Source: an uncultured Burkholderiales bacterium (lineage in GTDB: Bacteria > Pseudomonadota > Gammaproteobacteria > Burkholderiales > Burkholderiaceae_C). From it: a stretch of 8,091 bases of DNA. Positions 1 through 6,763 of the stretch are shown piece after piece (the first letter of the stretch is position 1; the number at the start of each line of letters is the position of its first letter). A program made the position numbers and the translations under genes. The notes below the pieces were generated by a model that made no database searches, was not told the DNA's origin, and was given only the letters and a program-made list of their open reading frames with translations. Where the stretch lies: the NCBI GenBank assembly GCA_903887655.1, contig CAISQQ010000427.1, positions 1 to 8,091 on the forward strand. Reading direction: 5' to 3'.

Positions 1-512
1 CGGATATCACACACCTCGGTGAGGGGGTTGGTGGGGGTTTCTGCAAAAAGCAGCTTGGTGTTGGGGCGCATGGCGTCCCTCCACTCTTGGGGATCGGTTT
101 GAGACACGAAAGTGGAGAGCACCCCAAATTTCCCAAACTCAGTGGCCAACAGTTTGATCGTGGAGCCAAAGACTGAGCGTGAGCAAATCACGTGGTCTCC
201 GCTTTTGAGCAGCCCCATGCAAAGCAGAAGCACCGCGGACATACCACTGGCCGTTGCGATGCAACTCTCGGTGCCCTCCAAGGCGGCCAGTCTTTTTTCC
301 ATGCTCGCCACAGTCGGGTTGGTAAACCGAGAATAGATGAATCCGTCTTCCAGCCCAGAAAACCGCCGGGCTGCGGTTTCGCTGTCGGGTTGGGTGAAGC
401 TGGAGGTGAGATAGAGAGACTCTGAGTTCTCACCATACTGGGATTTGTCCACCGCTTCACGCACGGCCAAGGTATCAATGTGCAGACCTGGGGGCAAGGG
501 CTTGTAGCTCAT
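1..512 (-). CDS. metZ: O-succinylhomoserine sulfhydrylase, N-terminal part (cut by window edge)
   Basis: This is a PLP-dependent Cys/Met-metabolism enzyme, expected to make homocysteine from O-succinylhomoserine and sulfide in the cytoplasm. My translation from the ATG at 512 gives 170 residues and is still open at the left edge. It shows YSRFTNPT (about residues 60-67) of the family's PLP/substrate region, ASGMSA (88-93), which contributes to PLP-phosphate binding, and ETPTNP (158-163). The lysine that binds PLP lies outside the window. The start is supported by a good AAGGA ribosome site 5 nt upstream that overlaps the purF stop codon. It follows purF by 9 nt in the same operon, an order typical of Burkholderiales and the main reason for preferring metZ over metB, metC or other family members. 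Family assignment is firm; the exact substrate (succinyl versus acetyl homoserine) is inferred from context and overall resemblance. Confidence 0.88.
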   Translation of the reverse strand, partial: MSYKPLPPGLHIDTLAVREAVDKSQYGENSESLYLTSSFTQPDSETAARRFSGLEDGFIYSRFTNPTVASMEKRLAALEGTESCIATASGMSAVLLLCMGLLKSGDHVICSRSVFGSTIKLLATEFGKFGVLSTFVSQTDPQEWRDAMRPNTKLLFAETPTNPLTEVCDI

Positions 513-524
513 GGGAATCCTTTA
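513..524 (-). promoter_or_regulatory. metZ Shine-Dalgarno overlapping the purF stop codon
   Basis: On the minus strand the junction reads TAAAGGATTCCCATG. The purF TAA stop (524-522) shares bases with the AAAGGA ribosome site (523-518), followed by 5 nt and the metZ ATG. This is the only well-spaced Shine-Dalgarno sequence among the operon junctions here, and it fixes the metZ start. A ribosome finishing purF would be positioned to reinitiate on metZ. Confidence 0.7.
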
Positions 525-2039
525 TTCGTGGGCAGGGTTGGGCAGTGCCAGGCGGGAGTTGTCTTCTTGAGTTTCATCGACACGGGGCCTCAACGCCTGG
601 AGTTGCAGGATATCGCGCACGGACACGTCGCCCGTCACATACACCCCATCAAAGCACGAAGCGTCAAAGCCATCCAAACGTGTTGAGGTCTCGCTTTGAG
701 CCGACAAGATCGCCGCCTTCATGGCCGCCACGTCTTGGTAAATGAGGGCATCGCAACCGATGATTTGCCTCACCTCCTCCACGGTTTTTTCAAACGCCAC
801 CAACTCGCTGCCGGTGGGCATGTCAATGCCATACACATTGGGAAACCTCACCGGTGGTGCGGCACTGGCGAGGTAGACTTTTTTAGCGCCAGCGTCGCGC
901 GCCATCATGACAATTTCTCTGGACGTCGTGCCTCGCACAATGGAGTCATCCACGAGGAGCACATTGCGGCCCTTGAACTCACTTTGGATCACATTGAGCT
1001 TTTGTCGGACCGAGCGTTTTCGCACCCCCTGGCCCGGCATGATGAAGGTGCGCCCAACGTAGCGGTTTTTCACAAAACCTTCCCGGTAAGGCAACCCCAA
1101 GAGATGGGCGAGTTGCGTGGCACTGGGGCGACTTGATTCGGGAATGGGGATCACCACATCGATGTCTTGGGGCGGAACGGTTGAGATCACCCGCTTGGCC
1201 AACGTTTCGCCCAAATTCAGGCGGGCTTGGTAGACCGAGATGCCATCCAAGGTCGAGTCAGGCCTGGCCAAATACACGTACTCAAAAATGCAAGGACTCA
1301 GCTGAGACTCAGGCGAGCACTGCTCAGTGTGGATGACTCCACCACTCTCAATGTAGAGCGCCTCGCCGGGTTGAACATCGCGCACAAATCGGTGTCCGGT
1401 GCCCTCCAGGGCCACCGACTCACTCGCCACCATGACCGCCCCGTTGGCGTCCACGCCATAGCACAAAGGACGGATACCAAAGGGGTCGCGAAATGCCAGT
1501 AAGCCGTGCCCCGCAATCATGGCCACCACCGCATAGGAGCCTTTGACCCGCTCATGAACGCGCTTGACGGCTTGAAAAATATCCTGAGGCCCCAGCGGTA
1601 AACCGCGGGTGGTTTTCTCCAACTCATGCGCCAACACATTGAGCAGCACCTCAGAGTCGCTCTCGGTGTTGATGTGGCGGTGATCGGTCAAGAACATCTC
1701 TGACTTCAATGCATGGGCATTGGTCAAGTTGCCGTTGTGCACCAAGACCAATCCAAACGGGGCGTTGACGTAAAACGGCTGGGCTTCTTCCTCACTGTAG
1801 GCATTGCCTGCGGTGGGGTAGCGCACTTGTCCCAGACCCAAGGGGCCAGGCAAAGCGCGCATATTGCGGGTTCGAAAAACATCGCGCACCATGCCTTTGG
1901 CTTTGTGCATGAAGAATTTTTGATCCAACTGGGTGACGATGCCCGCCGCATCTTGGCCACGGTGCTGCAACAAGAGCAAGGCATCATAGATGAGTTGATT
2001 GACGGGCAATGAACTCACAACCCCAACGATTCCACACAT
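522..2039 (-). CDS. purF: Amidophosphoribosyltransferase (glutamine PRPP amidotransferase)
   Basis: This enzyme catalyses the first committed step of de novo purine synthesis, converting PRPP and glutamine to 5-phosphoribosylamine in the cytoplasm. The 505-residue length is usual for proteobacterial PurF. The N-terminal Ntn-hydrolase glutaminase domain (about 1-240) begins MCGIVGVV, so Cys2 becomes the N-terminal nucleophile after Met removal. It also has QHRGQDAAGI (25-34), RYPTAG (73-78), HNGNLTN (101-107) and FRDPFGIRPL (183-192). The C-terminal phosphoribosyltransferase domain carries IPESSRPSA (299-307), the segment GFVKNRYVGRTFI (321-333) and the PRPP-binding loop LLVDDSIVRGTTS (361-373). 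No catalytic residue appears to be missing. The start follows the cvpA stop by a single base; a GGAAAG sequence lies about 13 nt upstream, too far for an ideal ribosome site, so translation is probably coupled to cvpA. In enterobacteria too, cvpA directly precedes purF. Confidence 0.98.
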   Translation of the reverse strand: MCGIVGVVSSLPVNQLIYDALLLLQHRGQDAAGIVTQLDQKFFMHKAKGMVRDVFRTRNMRALPGPLGLGQVRYPTAGNAYSEEEAQPFYVNAPFGLVLVHNGNLTNAHALKSEMFLTDHRHINTESDSEVLLNVLAHELEKTTRGLPLGPQDIFQAVKRVHERVKGSYAVVAMIAGHGLLAFRDPFGIRPLCYGVDANGAVMVASESVALEGTGHRFVRDVQPGEALYIESGGVIHTEQCSPESQLSPCIFEYVYLARPDSTLDGISVYQARLNLGETLAKRVISTVPPQDIDVVIPIPESSRPSATQLAHLLGLPYREGFVKNRYVGRTFIMPGQGVRKRSVRQKLNVIQSEFKGRNVLLVDDSIVRGTTSREIVMMARDAGAKKVYLASAAPPVRFPNVYGIDMPTGSELVAFEKTVEEVRQIIGCDALIYQDVAAMKAAILSAQSETSTRLDGFDASCFDGVYVTGDVSVRDILQLQALRPRVDETQEDNSRLALPNPAHE

Positions 2040-2040
2040 A

Positions 2041-2526
2041 TTAGTTCACGTACTTTCCATATTCAGGCGGCAACAGGGGCTTTAAATCAACCAACAGTTG
2101 AACCAACCATTGAACACCCACGGATTCACGCCAAAGCGGCAAGGTCTTGAGCGCAGTGAGGTTGACCATGATGGTGAGACAAAGACAAATGATGGTGGTT
2201 TTGGCAATGGAAAACACGCCCCCTAAGAATCGGTCCACCAACCCCAAGCCGACCCAATCAACCAATTGATGCAAGAGTCTGGCCACCACCCCCAAGACCA
2301 CCAAGGTGATCAACAAAACGAGGATAAAACCCACCAAATACTTCACACTCGCGCTGGCACCTGGCATGGGAAGCAAGGAGGCCAATAAAGGCGCAAAACG
2401 CGGCGCCAAGACAAAACCCACCACCCAGGCCGCCAGGGCCATCAATTCTCTGACCAGGCCTCGCCAAAACCCATTGAGCCAAGCCAGTGCAAAAAAAACA
2501 GCAAAAATCCAATCCAAGGTGGTCAT
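2041..2526 (-). CDS. cvpA: CvpA family inner-membrane protein
   Basis: A 161-residue hydrophobic protein matching the colicin V production protein family in length, sequence character and position before purF. Four membrane segments can be read at roughly 4-20, 27-47, 63-85 and 103-122. The basic segment FWRGLVRELMA between the first two is typical of the family's N-terminus. The C-terminal tail (about 125-161) is less hydrophobic and ends LLPPEYGKYVN. The family was named for its need in colicin V export in E. coli and has been linked to envelope integrity; its molecular function is poorly understood. It lies 6 nt downstream of dedD and 1 nt upstream of purF. I see no Shine-Dalgarno before the ATG (upstream bases TTGCCTTGAACTTAT), so expression likely depends on coupling to dedD translation. 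Confidence 0.93.
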   Translation of the reverse strand: MTTLDWIFAVFFALAWLNGFWRGLVRELMALAAWVVGFVLAPRFAPLLASLLPMPGASASVKYLVGFILVLLITLVVLGVVARLLHQLVDWVGLGLVDRFLGGVFSIAKTTIICLCLTIMVNLTALKTLPLWRESVGVQWLVQLLVDLKPLLPPEYGKYVN

Positions 2527-2532
2527 ATAAGT

Positions 2533-3507
2533 TCAAGGCAATTGAATGAAACTGGTCTGAAAGTTCAGGGCCTTGGCGCGTTGCGCCTGTTTGTTCGCTT
2601 CTTCCTTGCTGGCAAATGGCCCTAAGCGCACCCGCGTTCGCTTCACCCCTTTGTCCATCAGGGGCAAAATAAAGGTGTGCAGTCCGGCTTTTTCAAGCTT
2701 GTCGCGCACCTCTTTGACCTTGGCCTCGTCGCTGAATGCACCGACTTGGACCACGTATCGCACACTTGAATCAGGGCTGGCTTTGCTCGTGTCTTTGTTG
2801 GCCGCGACCGGTTTGTTGGTATCAGACTTGGCCGTGGCTGGCGCTTTGGACTCGGATTTGGAATCCCCCTTGCCCTCCGCCTTGACATCCACCTTGGCGT
2901 CGGTTTTGCTGCTGCTCTTGGTCGGTTGTGCTGGCGCGGGCAATTTGGGGGACACGATCTCCTCTTTGGGCGAGAGTGCTTCTTTGGCGCCGAGCGGGGC
3001 AGGTTTGGTCTGGGCCGTGGCGGTCTGGCTGGTTTTGGCCGGGTCGACTTTGGCTGCAGATGCGGGTGTGGCTTTGCTGTCCGCCGCTTGAGTCGTTGGC
3101 GCAGGGGTGGCGGAGTGGACTGGCACCTGGGGTGCCGGCACAACCGGTGCGACGGCCCGGGCTGACTTGGGGTCACTGGGCTCCAAGCTTTGATCCATGG
3201 CCTCAGAGCCTGTGCTCAGGGTATTGTTCGTGGGCACGGGGTGTGAAGACTGCGGCCGCAAGGGCTGTGGGGGAACGCTTGCAGAAACCTTGGCTTTATC
3301 CGGAATATCGATGGCCATGTCCACGGGCAAGGGCCTGGGTTGTGTGTCAAACACCAAGGGAAACCCAATGACAGCCAAGATCACCAGCACCGCCGAGCCC
3401 ATCAGTCGGTGTTTGACGCGTTTTCTCAAGGATTCCATGCTTTGAGCGGCCGAATCCGAGTGATCTTGGTCTTGTTGACCGGGAAAGCGGAATTTAAAAA
3501 ATGCCAT
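2533..3507 (-). CDS. dedD: DedD-type SPOR domain protein (septal peptidoglycan binding)
   Basis: A 324-residue bitopic membrane protein. It has a short basic cytoplasmic N-terminus (1-34), one transmembrane helix (about 35-53, MGSAVLVILAVIGFPLVF), a long periplasmic linker rich in Ala, Pro, Lys, Ser and Thr (about 60-247) and a C-terminal SPOR domain (about 248-324). The domain begins RYVVQVGAFSD and contains TRVRLGPFASKEEA. SPOR domains bind glycan strands lacking stem peptides at the division septum, so the protein is expected to act in septation. The linker is compositionally simple, with repeated Lys-Ala/Asp-Ala-Lys patterns, and is probably disordered. The ATG sits 4 nt after folC; an AAGGG sequence occurs only 1 nt before it, too close to be a normal ribosome site. 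The gene name rests on topology and on position between folC and cvpA, the same order as E. coli. Confidence 0.9.
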   Translation of the reverse strand: MAFFKFRFPGQQDQDHSDSAAQSMESLRKRVKHRLMGSAVLVILAVIGFPLVFDTQPRPLPVDMAIDIPDKAKVSASVPPQPLRPQSSHPVPTNNTLSTGSEAMDQSLEPSDPKSARAVAPVVPAPQVPVHSATPAPTTQAADSKATPASAAKVDPAKTSQTATAQTKPAPLGAKEALSPKEEIVSPKLPAPAQPTKSSSKTDAKVDVKAEGKGDSKSESKAPATAKSDTNKPVAANKDTSKASPDSSVRYVVQVGAFSDEAKVKEVRDKLEKAGLHTFILPLMDKGVKRTRVRLGPFASKEEANKQAQRAKALNFQTSFIQLP

Positions 3508-3511
3508 ACCC

Positions 3512-4798
3512 TTAAGCGTTCAAATGGGGCGCATCTCGCCTGGGGATGCCCTTGGCCAAAATTGCGCCCACCGTATAAAAGGACCCAAACACAACGATTC
3601 TATCAGTGGGGCTCGCTAGGGCCAAAGCCGCATCCAAGGCCAGACAAGGATCGGAGAACATTTGAGCCTTTTGTTGGGAGGCCTGGGGCGTTTGTAGCCA
3701 CAGTTGTTGCAAGGTTTGGGCGCTGGCGGCTCTTGGGGTGGGCAAATCGCAAAAATACCAATCGTCCACCAAAATCCCAATGCGCTTGATGATGGCCGCA
3801 AGATCCTTGTCCGCCATGGCGCCAAAGACCGCGTGGGTTCGAGGGAAAAAACCCATCGCATCCAGGTTCTCCGTCAGTGCAGCAACCGCATGGGGGTTGT
3901 GGGCCACATCCAAAACCAGTTGGGGCTGACCCGGGAAAATCTGAAAACGCCCAGGCAACTCCACCATGGCCAAGCCGTTGCGAACCGCTTGGGCGGTGAC
4001 GGGGATGACTGCGCGCAAACTGGTCAAGGCGGCTAGCACCCCACTGGCATTGAGCAGTTGGTTGGCCCCACGAAGTGCGGGGTAGGCCAAACCGCTGTAG
4101 GCGCTGCCCCGGCCTCGCCAAGCCCATTGCTGCGGGTCCCCAGAAAAATTAAAGTCCTTGCCCAGCTGCCAAACATCGGCCCCGATGGTTGTTGCATACT
4201 CAAGCACACTTTGGGGTGGGAGGGGGTCACTGATCACCACCGGTCGACCAGAGCGCATGATCCCCGCTTTTTCCAGACCAATGCTTTCTCGGTCTGGCCC
4301 CAAGTAGTCCATGTGGTCCAAGTCCACACTGGTGATCACACAGCAGTCGGCGTCGACCACGTTCACCGCATCAAGCCGTCCCCCCAGCCCCACCTCCAGC
4401 ACCACCACATCCAAGGCGGATTGCGAAAAAATCCACAAGACGGCCAAGGTGCTGAATTCGAAATAGGTGAGCGTATTCTCACCCCGGTGACGTTCGACCT
4501 CGTCAAAGGCCTTCACAAGTAAGTCTTCACTCACCGAATCCTCTTGAAGTCGGCAGCGTTCTTGAAAATTGACCAAATGCGGGGAGGTGTAGAGACCGAC
4601 TTTATAGCCAGCTTGCGACAAGATGGCCTCGAGCATGGCGCAAGTCGAGCCTTTGCCGTTGGTGCCCGCCACCGTGATCACCGGAACCGTCAAAGACAAG
4701 CCCATGCTGAGCGCCACGCGCTGAACGCGTTCGAGCCCCATGTCGATGCTCACAGGGTGCAGATGTTCAATGCGGTCAAGCCAGTCTTGGAGTGTCAT
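3512..4798 (-). CDS. folC: Bifunctional folylpolyglutamate synthase / dihydrofolate synthase
   Basis: A 428-residue Mur-ligase-family enzyme that adds glutamate to dihydropteroate (making dihydrofolate) and to reduced folates, using ATP, in the cytoplasm. The P-loop GTNGKGST is at 45-52. Other family signatures are YTSPHL (70-75), TYFEFSTLAV (111-120), LEVGLGGRLDAVN (134-146), TSVDLDHMDYLG (156-167) and LEKAGI (175-180). The C-terminal ligase domain has GANQLLNA (244-251), LPGRF (281-285), LDVAHNP (296-302) and VFGSFYTVG (403-411). Length and motif order fit complete bacterial FolC proteins. It leads the folC-dedD-cvpA-purF-metZ run. No Shine-Dalgarno is visible; the bases before the ATG are pyrimidine-rich (CCTCTCT). 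In many Burkholderiales accD lies immediately upstream of folC, but here a thiolase-like gene does. Confidence 0.97.
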   Translation of the reverse strand: MTLQDWLDRIEHLHPVSIDMGLERVQRVALSMGLSLTVPVITVAGTNGKGSTCAMLEAILSQAGYKVGLYTSPHLVNFQERCRLQEDSVSEDLLVKAFDEVERHRGENTLTYFEFSTLAVLWIFSQSALDVVVLEVGLGGRLDAVNVVDADCCVITSVDLDHMDYLGPDRESIGLEKAGIMRSGRPVVISDPLPPQSVLEYATTIGADVWQLGKDFNFSGDPQQWAWRGRGSAYSGLAYPALRGANQLLNASGVLAALTSLRAVIPVTAQAVRNGLAMVELPGRFQIFPGQPQLVLDVAHNPHAVAALTENLDAMGFFPRTHAVFGAMADKDLAAIIKRIGILVDDWYFCDLPTPRAASAQTLQQLWLQTPQASQQKAQMFSDPCLALDAALALASPTDRIVVFGSFYTVGAILAKGIPRRDAPHLNA

Positions 4799-4887
4799 AG
4801 AGAGGATTCAATCAGAAAAAGGACGGTGCAGACAAAAACAAAAAAATTAACCCCACTTGGGCCATTAAGCCTGGCAGCCCAGCACGC
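4799..4887 (-). other. 89-nt spacer between thiolase-like gene and folC
   Basis: On the minus strand, 89 nt separate the thiolase-like stop from the folC ATG, much longer than the 1 to 9 nt gaps later in the run. It contains a possible weak stem (arms TGGGC and GCCCA at 4877-4881 and 4858-4862) and, 11 nt further on, a T-rich stretch (seven Ts at 4846-4840, then more). The spacing makes an intrinsic terminator unconvincing. The spacer is long enough to hold a separate folC promoter, but no convincing -35/-10 pair can be read. It is the natural boundary between the accessory module and the housekeeping operon. Confidence 0.4.
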
Positions 4888-6063
4888 TCAGTCATGGACA
4901 GCACCCAGCACAACAGTGGCTTGGGTAGAGAACACGCCCCCACTGCCATGGGCGAGCGCGAGTTCACAATGGGGAATTTGGCGCGCTCCGCACTCGCCTC
5001 TTATTTGTCGCACGGCTTCAATCAAGAGTAAAAGTCCGTACATGCCGGGGTGACAGTAAGACAAGCCCCCGCCATTGGTGTTGACGGGCAAAGAGCCACC
5101 CGGTGCGATGGCGCCGCTGCTCACCAGCGGCCCGCCCTCGCCTTTTTGACAAAACCCGAGGTCCTCCAAAAACAACAGGGTGTTGATGGTGAAGGCGTCG
5201 TAGAGCATGGCCAAATCGATCGCCTGAGGGGTGACGCCGGCCATCTGCAGAGCTTGAGCCCCAGTGATTTTGGCAGCGGTGGTGGTGAGGTCCGGCATGT
5301 TCGATATCGACAAGTGGGACAACTCCTGGGCAAAACCCAAGACATAGACCGGGGGCTTTTGGAGATGGCGCGCGCGCTCAGCTCGGGTGAGGATCAACGC
5401 GCCGCCGCCATCGGTGACCAAGCAGCAGTCGCGCAAGCTCAAGGGTGAGCTCACCATGCGCGCCGAGAGCGCTTGGGCCAAACTCAAAGGCTCCTTCTCC
5501 CAAGCCACTGGGTTCAAGAGAGCCCATTGGCGGGCTGCCACAGCCACATGGGCCAACTGCTCACGGGTGGTGCCAAACTCATGCATGTGCCGGGCTGCGG
5601 CCATGGCGTAGGCCGAGACTGGCAACATCGGCTGGTAGGGTGTTTCATAAGGATTGTGCTCTCGCGGGCTTGCCGCCGCACGACTCACCGAGCGCTGCGT
5701 GCTGCCGTAGGCCATCAAAGCCACCTCGCACTGACCGCTCTCAAGCGCAGCGCAGGCGTGGGCCATGTGGGCCATGAAGGAGGAGCCCCCCATTTGCGTG
5801 CCATCGTGCACGCGGGGATGGATTCCCAAATACTCACAAAGTGCCGTGGTGGCAAAGCGTATTTGTGTCGTTGCACAAAACACCGCATCCACGTCCTCCA
5901 GGCCCAGGCCCGCGTCGGCCAAGGCTCGGGTGCTCGCTTGCGCCATCAAGTCCAAGGGGGTGGTGCCCGGCAAGCAGTGACCCAAATCTGATTCGGCGGC
6001 CCCCACCACGGCCACGCTGGCGCGCGCAAATGGGGCCACTCGAGCGCTGTGGTGGTCAATCAT
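4888..6063 (-). CDS. Thiolase-like protein of the SCP-X / lipid-transfer type, nucleophilic Cys absent
   Basis: From the ATG at 6063 the protein has 391 residues, normal for the SCP-X-like thiolase family; a longer frame to 6192 would only overlap the upstream gene and adds non-family sequence. Visible signatures are VGAAESDLG (20-28), GGSSFMAHMAHA (92-103), SGQCEVALMAYGS (109-121), VTDGGGALIL (216-225), LYDAFTINTLLFLEDLGF (287-304), GEGGPLV (308-314), NTNGGGLSYCHPG (328-340) and HGSGGVFST (372-380). Aligning by eye, the nucleophilic Cys of true thiolases falls on Gly92, while the HP of the GHP motif remains (His338-Pro339). The C-terminal Cys of degradative thiolases is also missing. Cys-less relatives that pair with DUF35 proteins include retro-aldolases such as Ltp2 of steroid side-chain degradation. 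A role in C-C bond cleavage or condensation on a CoA thioester is therefore inferred; the substrate is unknown. It overlaps the DUF35 gene by 8 nt, suggesting a coupled two-subunit enzyme. No Shine-Dalgarno is seen. Confidence 0.88.
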   Translation of the reverse strand: MIDHHSARVAPFARASVAVVGAAESDLGHCLPGTTPLDLMAQASTRALADAGLGLEDVDAVFCATTQIRFATTALCEYLGIHPRVHDGTQMGGSSFMAHMAHACAALESGQCEVALMAYGSTQRSVSRAAASPREHNPYETPYQPMLPVSAYAMAAARHMHEFGTTREQLAHVAVAARQWALLNPVAWEKEPLSLAQALSARMVSSPLSLRDCCLVTDGGGALILTRAERARHLQKPPVYVLGFAQELSHLSISNMPDLTTTAAKITGAQALQMAGVTPQAIDLAMLYDAFTINTLLFLEDLGFCQKGEGGPLVSSGAIAPGGSLPVNTNGGGLSYCHPGMYGLLLLIEAVRQIRGECGARQIPHCELALAHGSGGVFSTQATVVLGAVHD

Positions 6064-6460
6064 GCGAGGCTTCGCGCACAGCCGTGCCCAGCGGCACAAA
6101 CACAGGCAGTGGGTCGTCGGGATGGGTGGTGTCCATCTTGAGCTCGACTCGCATGCCAATGCGCACATCATGGGGCGCGATGCTCTCGACACGACTCATC
6201 ATCCGAAAACCCTCATCCACATCGATCAAGGAGACGTTGTAAGAGGGGCCATCTTTGACAAAGACCTCGGTGCAAGAGTAGACCGTGCCAAGCCCCTGGG
6301 AGAGCTCCCAGTGCAGTGCCTCTCCAGTCTGGGGCGCACAAACCCGTGGATAAAACACCACTTGCCCACTGGCGCTGACTTGGTAGGCCAGTTGGCCTTG
6401 TCGGCAATGGTCTTTAAAGACACGCCAAACAGAAGCGTGGGGAGTGGTGGTGTCGGTCAT
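6056..6460 (-). CDS. DUF35 / OB-fold partner of a thiolase-like protein
   Basis: A 134-residue protein of the DUF35 family (zinc-ribbon-like N-terminus plus OB fold). The N-terminal helix (about 10-25) leads into YQVSASGQVVFYPRVCAP (26-43), the position of the rubredoxin-like zinc ribbon, where relatives typically have two Cys-x2-Cys pairs around a PR dipeptide. Here only Cys41 of the expected four remains. The OB-fold part shows GLGTVYSCTEV (56-66), YNVSLIDVDEGFRMMSRV (74-91) and IGMRVEL (101-107), all typical. DUF35 proteins associate with thiolase-like enzymes and are thought to help bind acyl-CoA or shape the active site. The stop overlaps the start of the thiolase-like gene (ATGATTGA), strong context for a complex. 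I see no Shine-Dalgarno before the ATG (upstream CCGAACCGATCAAG), and no other in-frame ATG close upstream. Specific substrate unknown. Confidence 0.87.
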   Translation of the reverse strand: MTDTTTPHASVWRVFKDHCRQGQLAYQVSASGQVVFYPRVCAPQTGEALHWELSQGLGTVYSCTEVFVKDGPSYNVSLIDVDEGFRMMSRVESIAPHDVRIGMRVELKMDTTHPDDPLPVFVPLGTAVREASHD

Positions 6461-6763
6461 CTTGATCGGTTCGGCGAGGGACTCACTGGTTGACTGGGCA
6501 AAAAAGGCGCTCGCCGTGGTAAAAAACGGTACACGACAAGTATAAGTTCAGTTCGCCAAGCAGGTGCGTCGCCAAGCCGCCCCAGATGCCCACCGTCACA
6601 CCAAGCCGCTCGAGCTCACTCGCTCTAAAATGATGAACAGGTTTGGCGTTGTTTGACCAAAAAATTGAATGGCTTCACACCGGGTGCCCGCGCAAGGCTT
6701 GGGAGGAGTGGTCAGGGGCGGTGAGGCCCGAGCCGACTCTTGACCCGCCACCCGCTCACGACC
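6461..6763. promoter_or_regulatory. Divergent intergenic region between DUF35 gene and acyl-CoA ligase gene
   Basis: About 300 nt separate the two divergently transcribed genes, so promoters for both should lie here. I found no convincing gene in it. A TATACT hexamer on the minus strand (around 6539-6544) resembles a -10 box for the DUF35-thiolase pair, but no good -35 lies at the proper distance. On the plus strand TTGACC (6653-6658) resembles a -35 without a matching -10. Short direct repeats (see separate entry) sit between these. The promoter role is inferred from gene orientation, not from clear motifs. Confidence 0.5.
6553..6609. repeat. Short direct repeats with CCAAGC core in divergent region
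   Basis: TCGCCAAGC occurs at 6553-6561 and again at 6569-6577, 16 bp start to start. The sequence CCAAGCCGC occurs at 6572-6580 and 6601-6609. The core CCAAGC thus appears three times, at 6556, 6572 and 6601. Closely spaced repeats in a divergent promoter region could be binding sites for a regulator, but they are short, moderately GC-rich and could occur by chance. No regulator gene is present in the window. Confidence 0.35.

Noticed and set aside
2573..3176. Long open frames of about 172 codons on both strands in alternative frames over the dedD linker
   Set aside because: They arise from the biased, repetitive Ala/Pro/Lys codons of the dedD linker, resemble no family and have no ribosome sites.
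4840..4881. Possible intrinsic terminator after the thiolase-like gene (weak stem plus T-rich tract)
   Set aside because: The stem is only 5 bp with a large loop and the T run begins 11 nt after it, so it does not fit a normal Rho-independent terminator.
6064..6192. Longer N-terminus for the thiolase-like protein starting at 6192
   Set aside because: The extra 43 residues lie entirely over the DUF35 gene in another frame and are Cys/Arg/Trp-rich without family resemblance; the ATG at 6063 gives the usual length.
6608..6615. Perfect palindrome GCTCGAGC in the divergent region
   Set aside because: Eight bases is too short to claim an operator; it occurs often by chance in sequence of this composition.
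6626..6658. Plus-strand promoter for the ligase from TAAAAT (6626) or TTGACC (6653)
   Set aside because: Neither hexamer has a matching partner at 16-18 bp spacing.
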